From Diplonema papillatum (taxonomy: Eukaryota > Euglenozoa > Diplonemea > Diplonemida > Diplonemidae), in contig JAPJBO010000586.1 in the NCBI GenBank assembly GCA_030068145.1, positions 80,753 through 144,752 on the forward strand: 64,000 bases of DNA, in the 5' to 3' direction. Shown here one piece after another: positions 31,171 to 41,589 of the stretch. The position numbers were made by a program, and so were the translations under genes. The notes beneath the pieces were generated by a model, which worked only from the letters and a program-made list of their open reading frames with translations, searched no databases and was not told the DNA's origin. Within the stretch, counting starts at the first letter, position 1. Every line of letters begins with the position of its first letter.

Positions 31171-32400
31171 ATACTAAGCCTGAGACCCAAAACGAAGTTG
31201 CTAACCCTGGGTACCCCCCCCCCCCCCCCCCCCCCCCCAGGGTGCGCACCAAGGGACGTTGCCCCCGTTGCACGTTGCACCCCCCTTTTGGGGGGGGGGG
31301 GGGGGGGGTCGTTTTGGGGGCTGTTTTTGGGGTGTTTGCCAGACCCCCCGGTGCCGAGTGGGTACTCCGTTTCCTCCAGATGAATCCGTTCTCCTCGTTT
31401 TCGAAATCGAAACCCACTTTTGCGGAAAAAAAGGTCAATCCCCACCAAAATGTTTTCCTGCACTTTTTTGGCAGGGAAATGTACTTAGCAACTTTTGAGC
31501 AAAGTCAGTTTCCCCGAAAACCAAGATTCCTGCAGTGCACTCAAAAATCAGCCAAAATCTGGAAAATTGGCCCAAAAAGTGAAAATTCGAGCAAATTTGG
31601 CCGATTTACCATGTGCTTTCCCCAAAATGCCAATACCCCCCAAAAGCTGTTTTCAGGCAAATCCGCTGGGAAACGTACTTAGAGAGTTTCGAAACAACGG
31701 CACCAAGAAAACCACGAAAGGGCAGATTTTCCCGGTTTCAGCCTGTGTTTTGCACGTCAAATTTCAGGCCTCGCAGACGAACCGAGGACGGAGTGGAAAG
31801 ATCCATCGCGAAAGAGCGCGTTTGAGGGGGTCCCCGGAAAAAAGGGTGGGGGGGTCCCCGGCCACCAGGTGCACCAAACAGGACCTCCCCCCCCCCCCCT
31901 TCCAAATTTAGCAGACGTTGACATTGCCCGTTGCACCCCCCGATCCTTAGTGCGCCCCCTGCCCCCCCCCTCTACAGTGCAGTTGCCTTGGAGGCTGGGT
32001 GGTCAAATTCTCTAAGGTGAAATGGTCAAAATTCCCTGCATGCCAAAAGTGGGCCCACAAAAATTTTCCAAAGTGTGGTATTTGGGGTATTTGGGGCAAA
32101 AAAAAAAATTTTTTTTTCTGACCGCCCACCGTGGTGACCACCTTGGAGTGTGACAGGTAGCGTCTCCCCCCTCCACAGTGAAAATAGCCTGAGGGGGGGG
32201 GGGGGGTCAGCCGGCTGATGGATGGATGGATGGTTCTTAACAAGATGCCTGGGGGGGGGGCCACCCACCCTCGTTGCCGTCCGGCTGACAACGATGCCGA
32301 GTTTAGGGGCCTTAGCATCAGCACTGGGAGGGGGGCGAGGTTTACTGAAAGAGGAAAAAGAAAGAGAGCGGGCGGATGCAGGATGTTCTTGCTATAATTG
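31171..32400. repeat. Homopolymer-rich region with opposed C and G tracts
   Basis: About 26 consecutive C around 31213-31239 face a run of about 19 G at 31289-31308, with shorter G or C runs at 31880-31900, 31966, 32196-32208 and 32250. A GGAT-type tetranucleotide run lies near 32218-32233. Such tracts are prone to assembly error. Between them is AT-rich unique DNA with CCAAAA and AAATCTGG motifs. No gene. Confidence 0.75.
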
Positions 32401-32408
32401 TGCGCCAA

Positions 32409-32625
32409 CAAAATACTCGAGGGGCTGCCCTGTGCTTACTTCGAAGGAGGTCAGCGGGGGGGAAACGATACAACAACAAAGTGAGTCTTCTTTGTTGAAC
32501 GCTTACACTGAACCCAGATTCACCTGTGTTTCGTGTGGGCTACAGCACATTTACCTCCTTTGATCTTTCGCAACTGGCAGCCTCCTCAAGTATATCCTAC
32601 ACAGCAGGTGCTTGTACAAGAAAAG
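32409..32625 (+). repeat. Dispersed family B copy
   Basis: Full-length, from ATACTCGAGGGGCTGCC to CAGGTGCTTGTAC then AAGAAAAGAAAAG. Confidence 0.88.
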
Positions 32626-33535
32626 AAAAGACAAAGGATAGTTGCAGCTCTCGACAGCTCAGGGGGGTGACGCTGAAAGTGACCCTTCCAGAGTCACTCA
32701 GCGGAAGGCTGGTGCTCGTTTGAGTCCAAACGACTCCATTTTACGCAACAATCAGCCCCGACACAGTATTTTTTGCTTTCTCACGACAGGCCCGGTCAGG
32801 TTTTCTGCGTCCTGTATATACCACGTAGCGGTGCACTACATACCACCACTACCAACCGCATGATGCTGTATAGAGTGGTAGTAGGTGTGGTGTATACCAC
32901 AGTGCACGTGGGTGGTTGATACCTGCTCCACAAGTGGTCCCAATACTGGTACCCCGGGTCTCTAGGCATCAGAGGTCGGGGGGCTGTTAGGCTTTGCGAC
33001 TCCTACAATCGTGAGCAGCACAACAACGCGAGACAATTTCTGTGCCATAACTGTGCTTGCAACTACTTTTCGAAAAAGAAAAGAAAAAAAGACAATCGAG
33101 ATATCCGCCTTGCACGTTTCCGAATCGTTTCGCTGGAGATGTTTACCTAGGGTCGTTCTCTAGCGAATCCCCCCATCTTTTGGAGTGGTGGTTGTTTTCC
33201 CGCTTTTTTCGTTTGGTTCCTTTCGTTTTTTTTTTTTTTTTTTTTCCTTTGGATCTTCTCTTTTTCTCCACCCCTCAAATTTGGAATTTATCTTGACATT
33301 ATCCGGTGTAGAGCCGCTTGCACAAGCCAAGCGCTCTCCAAACTTCTACGTCACGCACTTGTGGAAGAGAGAGGGCAAATCGGAAGGGCACCAGCGAAAC
33401 AATCTTCGCCCAGCAGGTTTCTCACAGCAGCGAGCTAGGGGTTGTGTTTTGAGGCTGCTTTTTAAGATGGGGCCCCCGTTCCTCCTTTTTGCTGCGTGTT
33501 CCCGCCTCTTTTCGCGTGTGGTTCGCGTGTTATTC
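32626..33535. other. Gene-free stretch; 3' flank of the first histidine-rich gene
   Basis: A hairpin-like region at about 32828-32910 pairs GTGCACT with AGTGCAC and CCACCACTACC with a GGTAGTAGGTGTGG-type arm. A T20-class run is near 33225-33246. The segment GGAATTTATCTTGACATTATCC at about 33281 resembles the TGAATTTATCTCGATGGTATCC element found downstream of the other three paralogues. No other gene. Confidence 0.55.
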
Positions 33536-36500
33536 TCACCCGACCGGGTGAAGCTCTAAGTCACCGCAGGTCTTGGCTTCTTCTGCCGAAGCGAAGCAAA
33601 CGCCGCAGCCAGCGAAAGGCCGGAGCGCCGAGCAACCGGAGACGCCGCAGTTCGCCGCCTCGCTGGCGGCGCTGAAGCACACGTGGCAGCCGGGGAACGG
33701 CTTCTCGTCGGGGCACGTGCACAGCGTGGCCAGGATCTGCACCTTGTGGCACGTCCCGCAGCCGACGTACGGCGTCTCCACCGGGCAGTCAATGCTCGCG
33801 CCGTCCGTAACGGGGGCGGGGCTCCCGCAAAACGACGCCTCCTCTTCCGTCGCCCAGCACTTGCCACAGGCTGCGAACGGCAACTCTTCCGTGCAGCCTT
33901 CGCTGGTTTGCGGCTGCCCGCCGGCTTTGTACTTCGCAGCGTAGTGCTTCCACACCTTCACCAGCCACGTGGAAACCCACGTACTGGCAGTCAGCTTTTT
34001 CTCGTGGTGCTGGTGTACGTGCTTGCCTTCGCCGTGTCCTTCTTGGTTGCTTCCCTCCTCGTGGTCGCTTCCGTGGTAGCTTCTTTCCTGGTCTGCACCG
34101 TGTTCGTGGTGTCTGCCTTCCTTGTTGTCGTCGCCGCCTTCGTAGTGGCTCCAGTGGTGCTTGCCTTTCTTGTCGTCACCGTGTTCGCGGTGGCCGTCGT
34201 GCTGGCCTTCCTTGTCTGCATCACCTTGTTCGTGGTGGCTCCAGTGGTGCATGCCTTTCTTGTCGTCGTCACCGTGTTCGCGGTGGCCGTCGTGTTGGCC
34301 TTCCTTGTCTGCATCGCCTTGTCCCTGGTGGCTCCAGTGGTGCATGCCTTTCTTGTCGGTATCGCCTTGTCCCTGGTGGCTCCAGCGGCTCCAGGGGAGC
34401 ATGTTTTTCTTGTCGTCACCATCTTGTTCGTGGTGGCTCTGGTGGTTGCCTTCTTTGTCTTCATCGCCTTGACCATGGTGGCTCCAGTGGTGTTTGCCTT
34501 CCTTGTCTTCATTGCCTAGTTCGTGGTGGTTCCACTGGTGCTTGCTTTCTCTGTCTTCATCGCCTTGACCATGATGGCTCCAGTGGTGCTTGCCCTTCTT
34601 GTCGCCATCGGCTTGTCCGTGGTGGCTCCAGTGGTGCTTGCCTTCCTTGTCTTCATTGCCTAGTTCGTGGTGGTTCCACTGGTGCTTGCTTTCTCTGTCT
34701 TCATCGCCTTGACCATGATGGCTCCAGTGGTGCTTGCCCTTCTTGTCGCCATCGGCTTGTCCGTGGTGGCTCCAGTGGTGCTTGTCTTCCTTGTCTTCGT
34801 CGCCTTGTTCGTGGCGGTTCCACTGGTGCATGCCCTTCTCGTCGTCATCGCCTTGTCCGTGGTGGCTCCAGTGGTGCTTGCCTTCTTTGGCATCGCCTTG
34901 TTCGTGGTGGTTCCAGTGGTGCATGTCCTTCTCGTTGTCATCGCCTTGACCATGGTGGCTCCAGTGGTGCTTGCCTTCCTTGTCTTCATTGCCTTGTTCG
35001 TGGCTCCACTTGTGCATGCCCTTCTTGTCGTCATCACCTTGTCCCTGGTGGCTCCAGCGGCTCCAGGGGAGCATGTTTTCCTTGTCGTCACCATCTTGTT
35101 CGCGGTGGTTCCAGTGGTGCATGCCCTTGTTGTCATCGTCGACTTGTTCGTGTTGGCCCCACTTGTGCATGCCCTTCTTGTCGTCATCGCTTTTTCCGTG
35201 GTGGCTCCAGTGGTGCTTGCCTTCCTTGTCTTCATCGCCTTGACCATGGTGGCTCCAGTGGTGCTTGCCTTCCTTGTCTTCATTGCCTTGTTCGTGGCTC
35301 CACTGGTGCATGCCCTTCTTGTCGTCATCACCTTGTCCCTGGTGGCTCCAGCGACTCCAGGGGAGCATGTTTTCCTTGTCGTCACCATCTTGTTCGCGGT
35401 GGTTCCAGTGGTGCATGCCCTTTTTGTCATCGTCGACTTGCTCGTGTTGGCCCCACTGGTGCATGCCCTTCTTGTCGTCATCGCTTTTTCCGTGGTGGCT
35501 CCAGTGGTGCTTGCCTTCCTTGTTTTCATCGCCTTGACCATGGTGGCTCCAGTGGTGCTTGCCTTCCTTGTCTTCATCGCCTTGACCATGGTGGTTCGAC
35601 TGGTGCATGCCCTTCTTGTCGTCATCGCCTTGTCCGTGATGATTCTGGTGGTGCTTGCCTTCCTTGTCTTCGTCGCCTTGACCATGGTGGCTCCAGTGGT
35701 GCTCGCCTACCTTGTCTTCATCGCCTTGACCATGTTGGCTCCAGTGGTGCATGCCCTTTTTGTCATCGTCGACTTGTTCGTGTTGGCCCCACTGGTGCAT
35801 GCCCTTCTTGTCGTCATCGCCTTTTCCGTGGTGGCTCCAGTGGTGCTTGCCTTCCTTGTCTTCATCGCCTTGTTCGTGGCTCCGCTGGTGCATGCCCTTC
35901 TTGTCGTCATCGACTTGTCCCTGGTGGCTCCAGCGGCTCCAGGGGAGCATGTTTTTCTTGGCGTCCCGATCTTGTCCGTGATGATTCTGGTGGTGCTTGC
36001 CTTCCTTGTCTTCATCGCCTTGTTCGTGGTGGTTCCACTGGTGCACGCCCTTCTTGTCGTCATCGCCTTGTCCGTGATGATTCTGGTGGTGCTTGCCTTC
36101 CTTGTCGTCGTCACCGTGTTCGCGGTGGCGGCCTTCCTTGTTCGCATCGCCTTGTTGTTCGTGGTGACTCTGGTGGTGCATGCCTTCCTTGTCCGCATCG
36201 CCTTGTCCATGACTCTGGTGGTGCATGCCTTCCTTGTCCTCATCGCCTTGTCCACGGTGACTCTGGTGGTGCATGCCTTCCTTTTCTACTTCGCCTTGTT
36301 GTCCTTGGTTGTGCTGGTGATCATTGTGGCCGTTGTGGGAGCCATCAGAACCTTCAGCGTGGCTGTGCTGCTCGTGTTCACTGTGGCCGTTGCTTGAACC
36401 CTCAGAACCTTCAGCGTGGACGTGCTGCTTGTACTCGTTGTGGCCGTTGCTTGAACCCTCAGAATCTTCAGCGTGGTTGCGCTGCTTGTGCTCACTGTGG

Positions 36501-36817
36501 CCAATGCTTGAACCCTGAGAACCTTCACCGTGGCTGTGCTGCATGTGTTCACTCTGCCCGTTGTGCGAGCCCTCAGAACCTTCACCATGACCACGCTGCT
36601 CGTGTTCGCCACGGCTGTGGCTTGCGTGAGTCGGCTCTTTCTGGCCATCATCGCTTTGGTCGGGGAGCTCTTGGTGTTTACGGCCGAAACCCGGGTCTAA
36701 CTCGTGACGACCGGCTCCGACGCGATCCGCCATTTCCTGCCCTTGCGATAGAACCCCGCCTGCGATGCAGAGGACGAGAACGACAACCGACATTCCTCCT
36801 CTCGTGACTTTCTTCAT
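33536..36817 (-). CDS. Secreted histidine-rich protein with 16-Cys C-terminal domain, paralogue 1
   Basis: A 1093-residue protein. Residues 1-25 form a signal peptide (basic start, then VVVLVLCIAGGVLS) with likely cleavage before QGQE. A region of about 180 residues with EGSEGSHNGHSEH-type units follows. Then comes a long tandem array with a basic period of 16 residues (HHWSHHGQGDEDKEGK and variants, 48 bp). After it is a conserved linker (TW-x-x-x-WL-x-x-VW-x-x-Y). The last 119 residues hold 16 Cys in four modules of C-x8-C-x2-C-x9-C, each with P[FY] at positions 5-6 of the first gap. Metal binding (Zn, Cu or Ni) through His and disulphide or metal binding through Cys are inferred; the domain is not one I recognise. 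No intron needed. The start could also be Met9. Confidence 0.85.
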   Translation of the reverse strand: MKKVTRGGMSVVVLVLCIAGGVLSQGQEMADRVGAGRHELDPGFGRKHQELPDQSDDGQKEPTHASHSRGEHEQRGHGEGSEGSHNGQSEHMQHSHGEGSQGSSIGHSEHKQRNHAEDSEGSSNGHNEYKQHVHAEGSEGSSNGHSEHEQHSHAEGSDGSHNGHNDHQHNQGQQGEVEKEGMHHQSHRGQGDEDKEGMHHQSHGQGDADKEGMHHQSHHEQQGDANKEGRHREHGDDDKEGKHHQNHHGQGDDDKKGVHQWNHHEQGDEDKEGKHHQNHHGQDRDAKKNMLPWSRWSHQGQVDDDKKGMHQRSHEQGDEDKEGKHHWSHHGKGDDDKKGMHQWGQHEQVDDDKKGMHHWSQHGQGDEDKVGEHHWSHHGQGDEDKEGKHHQNHHGQGDDDKKGMHQSNHHGQGDEDKEGKHHWSHHGQGDENKEGKHHWSHHGKSDDDKKGMHQWGQHEQVDDDKKGMHHWNHREQDGDDKENMLPWSRWSHQGQGDDDKKGMHQWSHEQGNEDKEGKHHWSHHGQGDEDKEGKHHWSHHGKSDDDKKGMHKWGQHEQVDDDNKGMHHWNHREQDGDDKENMLPWSRWSHQGQGDDDKKGMHKWSHEQGNEDKEGKHHWSHHGQGDDNEKDMHHWNHHEQGDAKEGKHHWSHHGQGDDDEKGMHQWNRHEQGDEDKEDKHHWSHHGQADGDKKGKHHWSHHGQGDEDRESKHQWNHHELGNEDKEGKHHWSHHGQADGDKKGKHHWSHHGQGDEDRESKHQWNHHELGNEDKEGKHHWSHHGQGDEDKEGNHQSHHEQDGDDKKNMLPWSRWSHQGQGDTDKKGMHHWSHQGQGDADKEGQHDGHREHGDDDKKGMHHWSHHEQGDADKEGQHDGHREHGDDKKGKHHWSHYEGGDDNKEGRHHEHGADQERSYHGSDHEEGSNQEGHGEGKHVHQHHEKKLTASTWVSTWLVKVWKHYAAKYKAGGQPQTSEGCTEELPFAACGKCWATEEEASFCGSPAPVTDGASIDCPVETPYVGCGTCHKVQILATLCTCPDEKPFPGCHVCFSAASEAANCGVSGCSALRPFAGCGVCFASAEEAKTCGDLELHPVG

Positions 36818-37261
36818 AAGATTTCACCCCTTTCTAAATGTTCCTGCTTGGAAAAAGTGTTGCGAGTTTGCGTGTCGAGACAGTACTCTTGCCGGTCGAT
36901 CGAGAATCACTGCAAAATGGCAGAAAATCATACTTCCCCCCATTCCAAGCGTTATGTCAGTTTGTGTGATGAAGACGGGCGATGTGAGCACAGTGAACAT
37001 CCATTTTCGAGTAAAAAGTGCGAGTTGCAGCTCAATTTTCTCCGATTCCGAGGGGCGAGCACGAAGCTCCAACAGGTTGCTGCACTATTCTCGACAATTT
37101 CGTCGCAATGGCAACAGTGGGATACGCAATGCTGCCATCGAGCTAGTGCAGAAGCTCAAAGAACAGGCACTACTGGAGAATCTGCCTTTGGTGCCGCCGG
37201 ATTTCTTCTGGACAACGGAGCGACGGTGCACTCTTGTTTCCGCATTGCGTCCCTCACAGTT
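36818..37261. other. 5' flank of histidine-rich gene 1
   Basis: Just upstream of the start (minus strand) lies ACCCCTTT-x-TAAATGTTCCTGC, which resembles GCCCCTTTTTGTGAAGTGTCCTGC before paralogue 3. A plus-strand open frame (36765-37271) overlaps this region without a recognisable domain. Confidence 0.5.
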
Positions 37262-37540
37262 TTTTACATAAGCGCCAGCTTGAAAGGAAATGCTCGCCCG
37301 ACAAAGAACAGAAGGGATCCCAAGTGCTGTAACTACCGAACCACGTGTTGAACGGACGTGAGGTCATGCGGGTCTACCCCTACACGACAAATCACACAAA
37401 CACAACAGGTCAAAGTCCTGAGTGAGAAAGCAACACACGGTGGTGTAAGCGAAGAACAAACCAGATTGTGTTTGTATTGTATTTGCCCCTTACCTCTATA
37501 TTTCCCCCCTTCCATTCGGAGTCGAAGCAGCTACGTCGAG
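37262..37540 (-). repeat. Dispersed family F, inverted uninterrupted copy
   Basis: The reverse complement matches 13497-14050 without the MITE. It supplies the empty-site sequence GAGGTAAGGGGCAAATAC. Confidence 0.9.
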
Positions 37541-38645
37541 TATTTTCCTGTGCAACTAAAGTGGTGTGGAGCGCCGACGGCACCGTGCCAGCAGGTTGCT
37601 ATTCACGACTTTGCCGAAGAGCACGGTACGCCGAGAAGCGGCAGTCGCAAAGCGAGAGTCGGCGGGAGGAGTGCGATCTTCGCGCGATCCGTGATGGTTT
37701 GCAAAGGCCGAGAGCCAGAGCCAAGCTCATAGTACTACGAGCCAGTTCACGCTTATTTCCTGGAAGTGCATCCTATTGGATGCTGCCGTCTATCACCGCG
37801 ACGCCGGCGATGCACATTATCGCCCCAGATTATTTGCATTCTAACCCAAACTAAACAAACTATCAGAGTCACTCTATCGCGGGGCTACCAGAGGCTATCA
37901 CAGGTTAGCTCAGTAGGAAGGCAACGGCGCCGGCAAAACGACCCCCTAACGGAAGAAGAAGTGTCCAGCGCCGCCCGTGAAAGCGAAGGCAAGGGTCGCA
38001 CAAGCATGCGCACCGGCGAGGAAGAGAAGGGTCGCAAAACGACCGCGCGAAGACGATGATTCGAAAGAGTGCAGACGCCTGAAGCACGACACGGTACACC
38101 CTAGTGGCTACCTCTTCGATCGCTACAGATATTCTGCATTGCATTCTAACCGCAACTAGCATAGTCTCTCACAGTCGGAAAGGGCACTATCGTGCGGCGG
38201 TGGCGAGAGGGGTCGGATCGACGGCGGAGAAGCGAAAAGCGGAGCTGATAAGCCCCGCGGCAGCAGCGTCCAACGTGGTGCTGGCACTTCCGAAAGCAGC
38301 TGAGGACAAAGTGCGAAACCCGTCGAAGACGAAGAAGCGGCGATCAACGTCGGCAACTCCACAAAAGACAACACGGCCATCGCCCAAGCACCGTAAGGAA
38401 GCAACTATCGACGCGCAACCGATGAACCTGGACGCGCAGTCGAAGGAGAAGCGAAGGCGCCTGAACGCGACGATCAAGACGAGCGGAGGAGGCGAAAGCA
38501 TGATACATCATGTGCGAAGAGATAACGGCGACGCGGGCGATGCAGATTATCGCCATAGATTATTTGCATGCTAACCCAAAGTCATCCAGTGGCTAATGCA
38601 GGTCGTGGCTATTGCATTCTAACCTCAACTAACCCAAACTATCAC
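37541..38645 (+). pseudogene. Three serial copies of a basic-protein 3' end (family K)
   Basis: Copies end at about 37853 (RDAGDAHYRPRLFAF), 38160 (diverged) and 38574 (GDADYRHRLFAC). The middle copy (37930-38160) repeats the KKKCPAPP-like and KRPREDDDS region of 9756-10038. The third carries a Lys/Arg-rich stretch (KTKKRRSTSATPQKTTRP). After each stop comes the shared CTAACCCAAA or CTAACCTCAACT. No upstream exon is identified, and frames are broken between copies. The third may be a remaining piece of a functional basic, possibly chromatin-associated protein; this is a guess from composition. Confidence 0.45.
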
Positions 38646-39425
38646 TCAGTCTATCAGGAGTCTATCAGCAAGGGGTGGCCCGGCACAATAGTCCGAGTCA
38701 GAGTCAACGGCAATCTTGCACTTCCGTGGTGGTCTGGCCAGGATACAGTTGAAGAGTGGCACACGGCTCCGATGGATGGAACTAACTCCCATCACAAAAC
38801 AAAGCGCAAACGTCATCTTCTCGCCCTTTCAAGCAACCAGAAGGTTAGCACATGTATGCAGTGCCAGACCTCTCGTTTCAGATAGGCAGTCAGAAAGCCA
38901 CATTTGTACACTGTGTTATCACTTGCGCGCGCGCATTCTCCCAAGACTACTTCGCAAAGGGACAGCATGCAGCTTAAAGCATGTGGAAGAGCGAGCCACT
39001 GGCGCACTAGGAGAAACAGGGAAGAAAGAGGAACCAAAGAGGCTTTGCGGGTCGGAAAGAGAGGAGGGATAAAATGGCAAACCTTATTTCGTTTTTAATT
39101 TTTTTTTCCTTCGTAATTTTGTATCGTCCTCCCCCCTTTTCTTTATGCTGAAACCGATGCTGTCTGGTCCCGGGGCAGTGTCTGCAGGTTGCAGTCGAGG
39201 AGTTTTCGGGGCGGAACAGACACCTGACACCACCCACTCTCTTGCTATTGAGAGAGAGAGAGAGACGAGGTAGAGTGCAGGGACCATCTCTCCGGAGAGT
39301 ATCCGGTAGCTTCCGCTGCTGCCCCGCCCCATACTTGTGCTACTGATATGTACTGCACGTTCGCAGTGCTTGCCTTGCAGCAGAACACGCTCCGATGCAG
39401 TCGACATGAAGGGCTCACTACAGTC
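38646..39425. other. Gene-free stretch, nothing recognised
   Basis: Unique sequence with a short GA microsatellite (about 39248-39264). Open frames lack domains. Confidence 0.5.
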
Positions 39426-39712
39426 GACAAACATTGTCCGAGCTAAAATGCAAGCCAGCGCCAAATAATACTCTCCTCCTCGCCCGTCTCGCTGCTCTCG
39501 TCCTTGCTGCTGCGTGATGTCAGATTGATGGTGCGTAACAAACGTAGAAAGGTCATGCAGAGATTCTCGTGTGTATGCCACGAACAAGCGAGGGGTAAAA
39601 TTACGGTGTTCTTCTCGAGAGCGACGGGGTAATAACCTTTGTACAAGTGTTAGTTCTCGTCGGAATAGTATTAATCTTCTAAGATCTTCGATCTTATACG
39701 ACAAAAAAAAAA
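39426..39712 (+). repeat. Dispersed repeat family D, copy 2, with extra 5' part
   Basis: 39580-39712 matches 8099-8225, ending GTATTAATCTTCTAAGATC and GATCTTATACGAC then an A run. 39500-39590 is related to 29060-29150. Confidence 0.75.
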
Positions 39713-40734
39713 TGGCCTTGGCGTTCGGATTGGTGTCGTCCCCGTAGCTGTGGCGCCAGCATCTCCTGCAATCCAACGCAGAGCGTGTGTGACTGCGCTC
39801 GGGGCGTTGCTTACGGATCTTCTCCCGACCATCGCATGGAACAAACAAAGCAACTAGCATCGTAAGGCACGGTAGACAAGACCATGGAAGCGTTTGGAAG
39901 AACGCAAAGAAGTGCGTAGTTACTGTTTTCGCCTGAAAATCGCTTAAAACTCCGGGGCTTTAAAGTCTCCGGGTGACCTTCATCGTTAAAATCTTGTCCA
40001 CTGTCGAAACAGGCTGTTGGTAGCCCGTTGTCGTTGTCGAACTTCGGTCGGCTCCAATGGTGTCCCGTCAGGATCGTGCAAACAAGCCAGCCTCAGACTT
40101 TCGGTTTCCGGGGGAGTTCCTCACTTTTTGCCACGTTGTTTTTTTCTGCAACTGTTTCTTTAAAGTAATTTTCGTATACACGCGCCGCGATGTGCATCGG
40201 AAGGTTGAGCCACCATGGTTTCAATGCCGTTGCGGAAGGCTCGCTGATGATTGTAGAGCACGGGATTCCGAGCTCGTGGGTGCACCTCTGAGAAGTGGTA
40301 CCACCACTTACCACCACGTAGTACGCATGTATACGTATACGCCACGTGATGCTACGTGGATACCGTCACTTGACGGGGAAAAGGGGTTCTTCACTGTTCA
40401 CATTCCGGCTTGGCTCCGGGGCGCGCTGAGGGCTGAACCTAATGCGGCGACATTCGACACCCGGCGTATTGAGGTCGGTGCCAAAACATCCGAGCATCTT
40501 CGACACGTTCTCGGGCGGATATACAAACAGGGTCCTGTTTCCATTTTCACCTTTTACGTCGGGGAGAAGGTAGGAAAGGACTGCGTAGTTTTGTTTTATT
40601 CTTTTACTTGTTTGTTGTCGACAACATATTGTGGTTGAGGTGTCATTCAGATGAAGATCTAAAGCCGCCCACGTCAAATTTTGTTAAGCAGCGGCTGCCA
40701 AAACTTGCCGTGACACCTATTTGATGCAAGGTAA
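39713..40734. other. Gene-free stretch
   Basis: TTTAAAGTCTCCGG-type motif at about 39958, echoed at 24160, 25335 and 17565, marks a short dispersed repeat end. The palindrome-rich piece CGTATACGCCACG near 40330 is minor. No gene. Confidence 0.5.
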
Positions 40735-41589
40735 AGGAGAAAGGACAAAAAAAATGAGAACAGAAGAAGGGAGACTCGCACGAAAGAAACAAGAAGGCAA
40801 AGAGAAAAAGACGATCGCCATCCAGTTTGAGGGTGCTCGTCGAGCCTTCCCTTGAGGAGAGGGCGGAGCTCTCGAAGCGGGGTTTTAATCGGTCGAAAGG
40901 GTAGTTTCAAACTGGTGCGGCTTAATAGAACGGCGGCGGTGAAAAGCGGAAGTTGAGGAACGACACAAGACACGCACAAACGCTCGGAATCCGCCTTTCT
41001 CGTGCCCGCAAATAAATGGGACCATAACCAAGGCGGGGGAGCGGGGGGAGAAAAAGTAGAAAAGAGATGGAAAAGGGTGAAGAAAATGCGAACGGCGTAG
41101 GACAGTGCTGAGCGGGGTGACCTCTTACCTCACGGATTCGGCATGGTGTGTGCATGAATCCAGCAATCGCCATTCAGTTGACCGTCCACAAGCTTCACAA
41201 GAAAAGCCGTACAAAGTGGTCACAGGAATGCATCCAGGAAATGAATCAGAGAACGTATTCAAAACTCCCTTACGTTTACGAACAGTACGAGTGATGGCAT
41301 CGCAACATCTGTTCCTCGCTCTGCTTAGACTGAACGCACCAAGGTGCCCTTTTTAGTGTCTGTTGTCCGAAGAACACGCTGTTTAGGCTCTCAACCAAAT
41401 TCTCGAGACCTCAAAAGCTCGATCCCACTACCTCTGTTTCGCTATAACACGGGGTTTCCATCGTTATCGGTTGCTTGTTTTTCCCTCGACTTTTGTATTT
41501 ATCTCGATGGTATCCATTGCTAGGCAAGGAAGCGGTGCTCTTGGGCTCTTTGTCCTTTGGGAGGGGGGGGGGGTCGGGTGAGGGTGTGC
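40735..41589 (+). repeat. Segmental block L, copy 1 (3' flank of histidine-rich gene 2)
   Basis: Shares with 52995-53790 and 62290-62983: CATCCAGTTTGAGGGTGCTC, GAGCCTTCCCTTGA, GGAGCTC with GAAGCG, TAGTTTCAAACTGG-type, GCCTTTCTCGTGCCC and ACAAATAAATG-type segments. Near the gene it also shares TTATCTCGATGGTATCC. Each copy lies directly 3' of a histidine-rich gene, so gene and flank were duplicated together. Confidence 0.85.

Noticed and set aside
34667..36397. Plus-strand open frame with hydrophobic VVAPVVLAFLVF repeats
   Set aside because: Antisense of the 48-bp array of histidine-rich gene 1, same reasoning.
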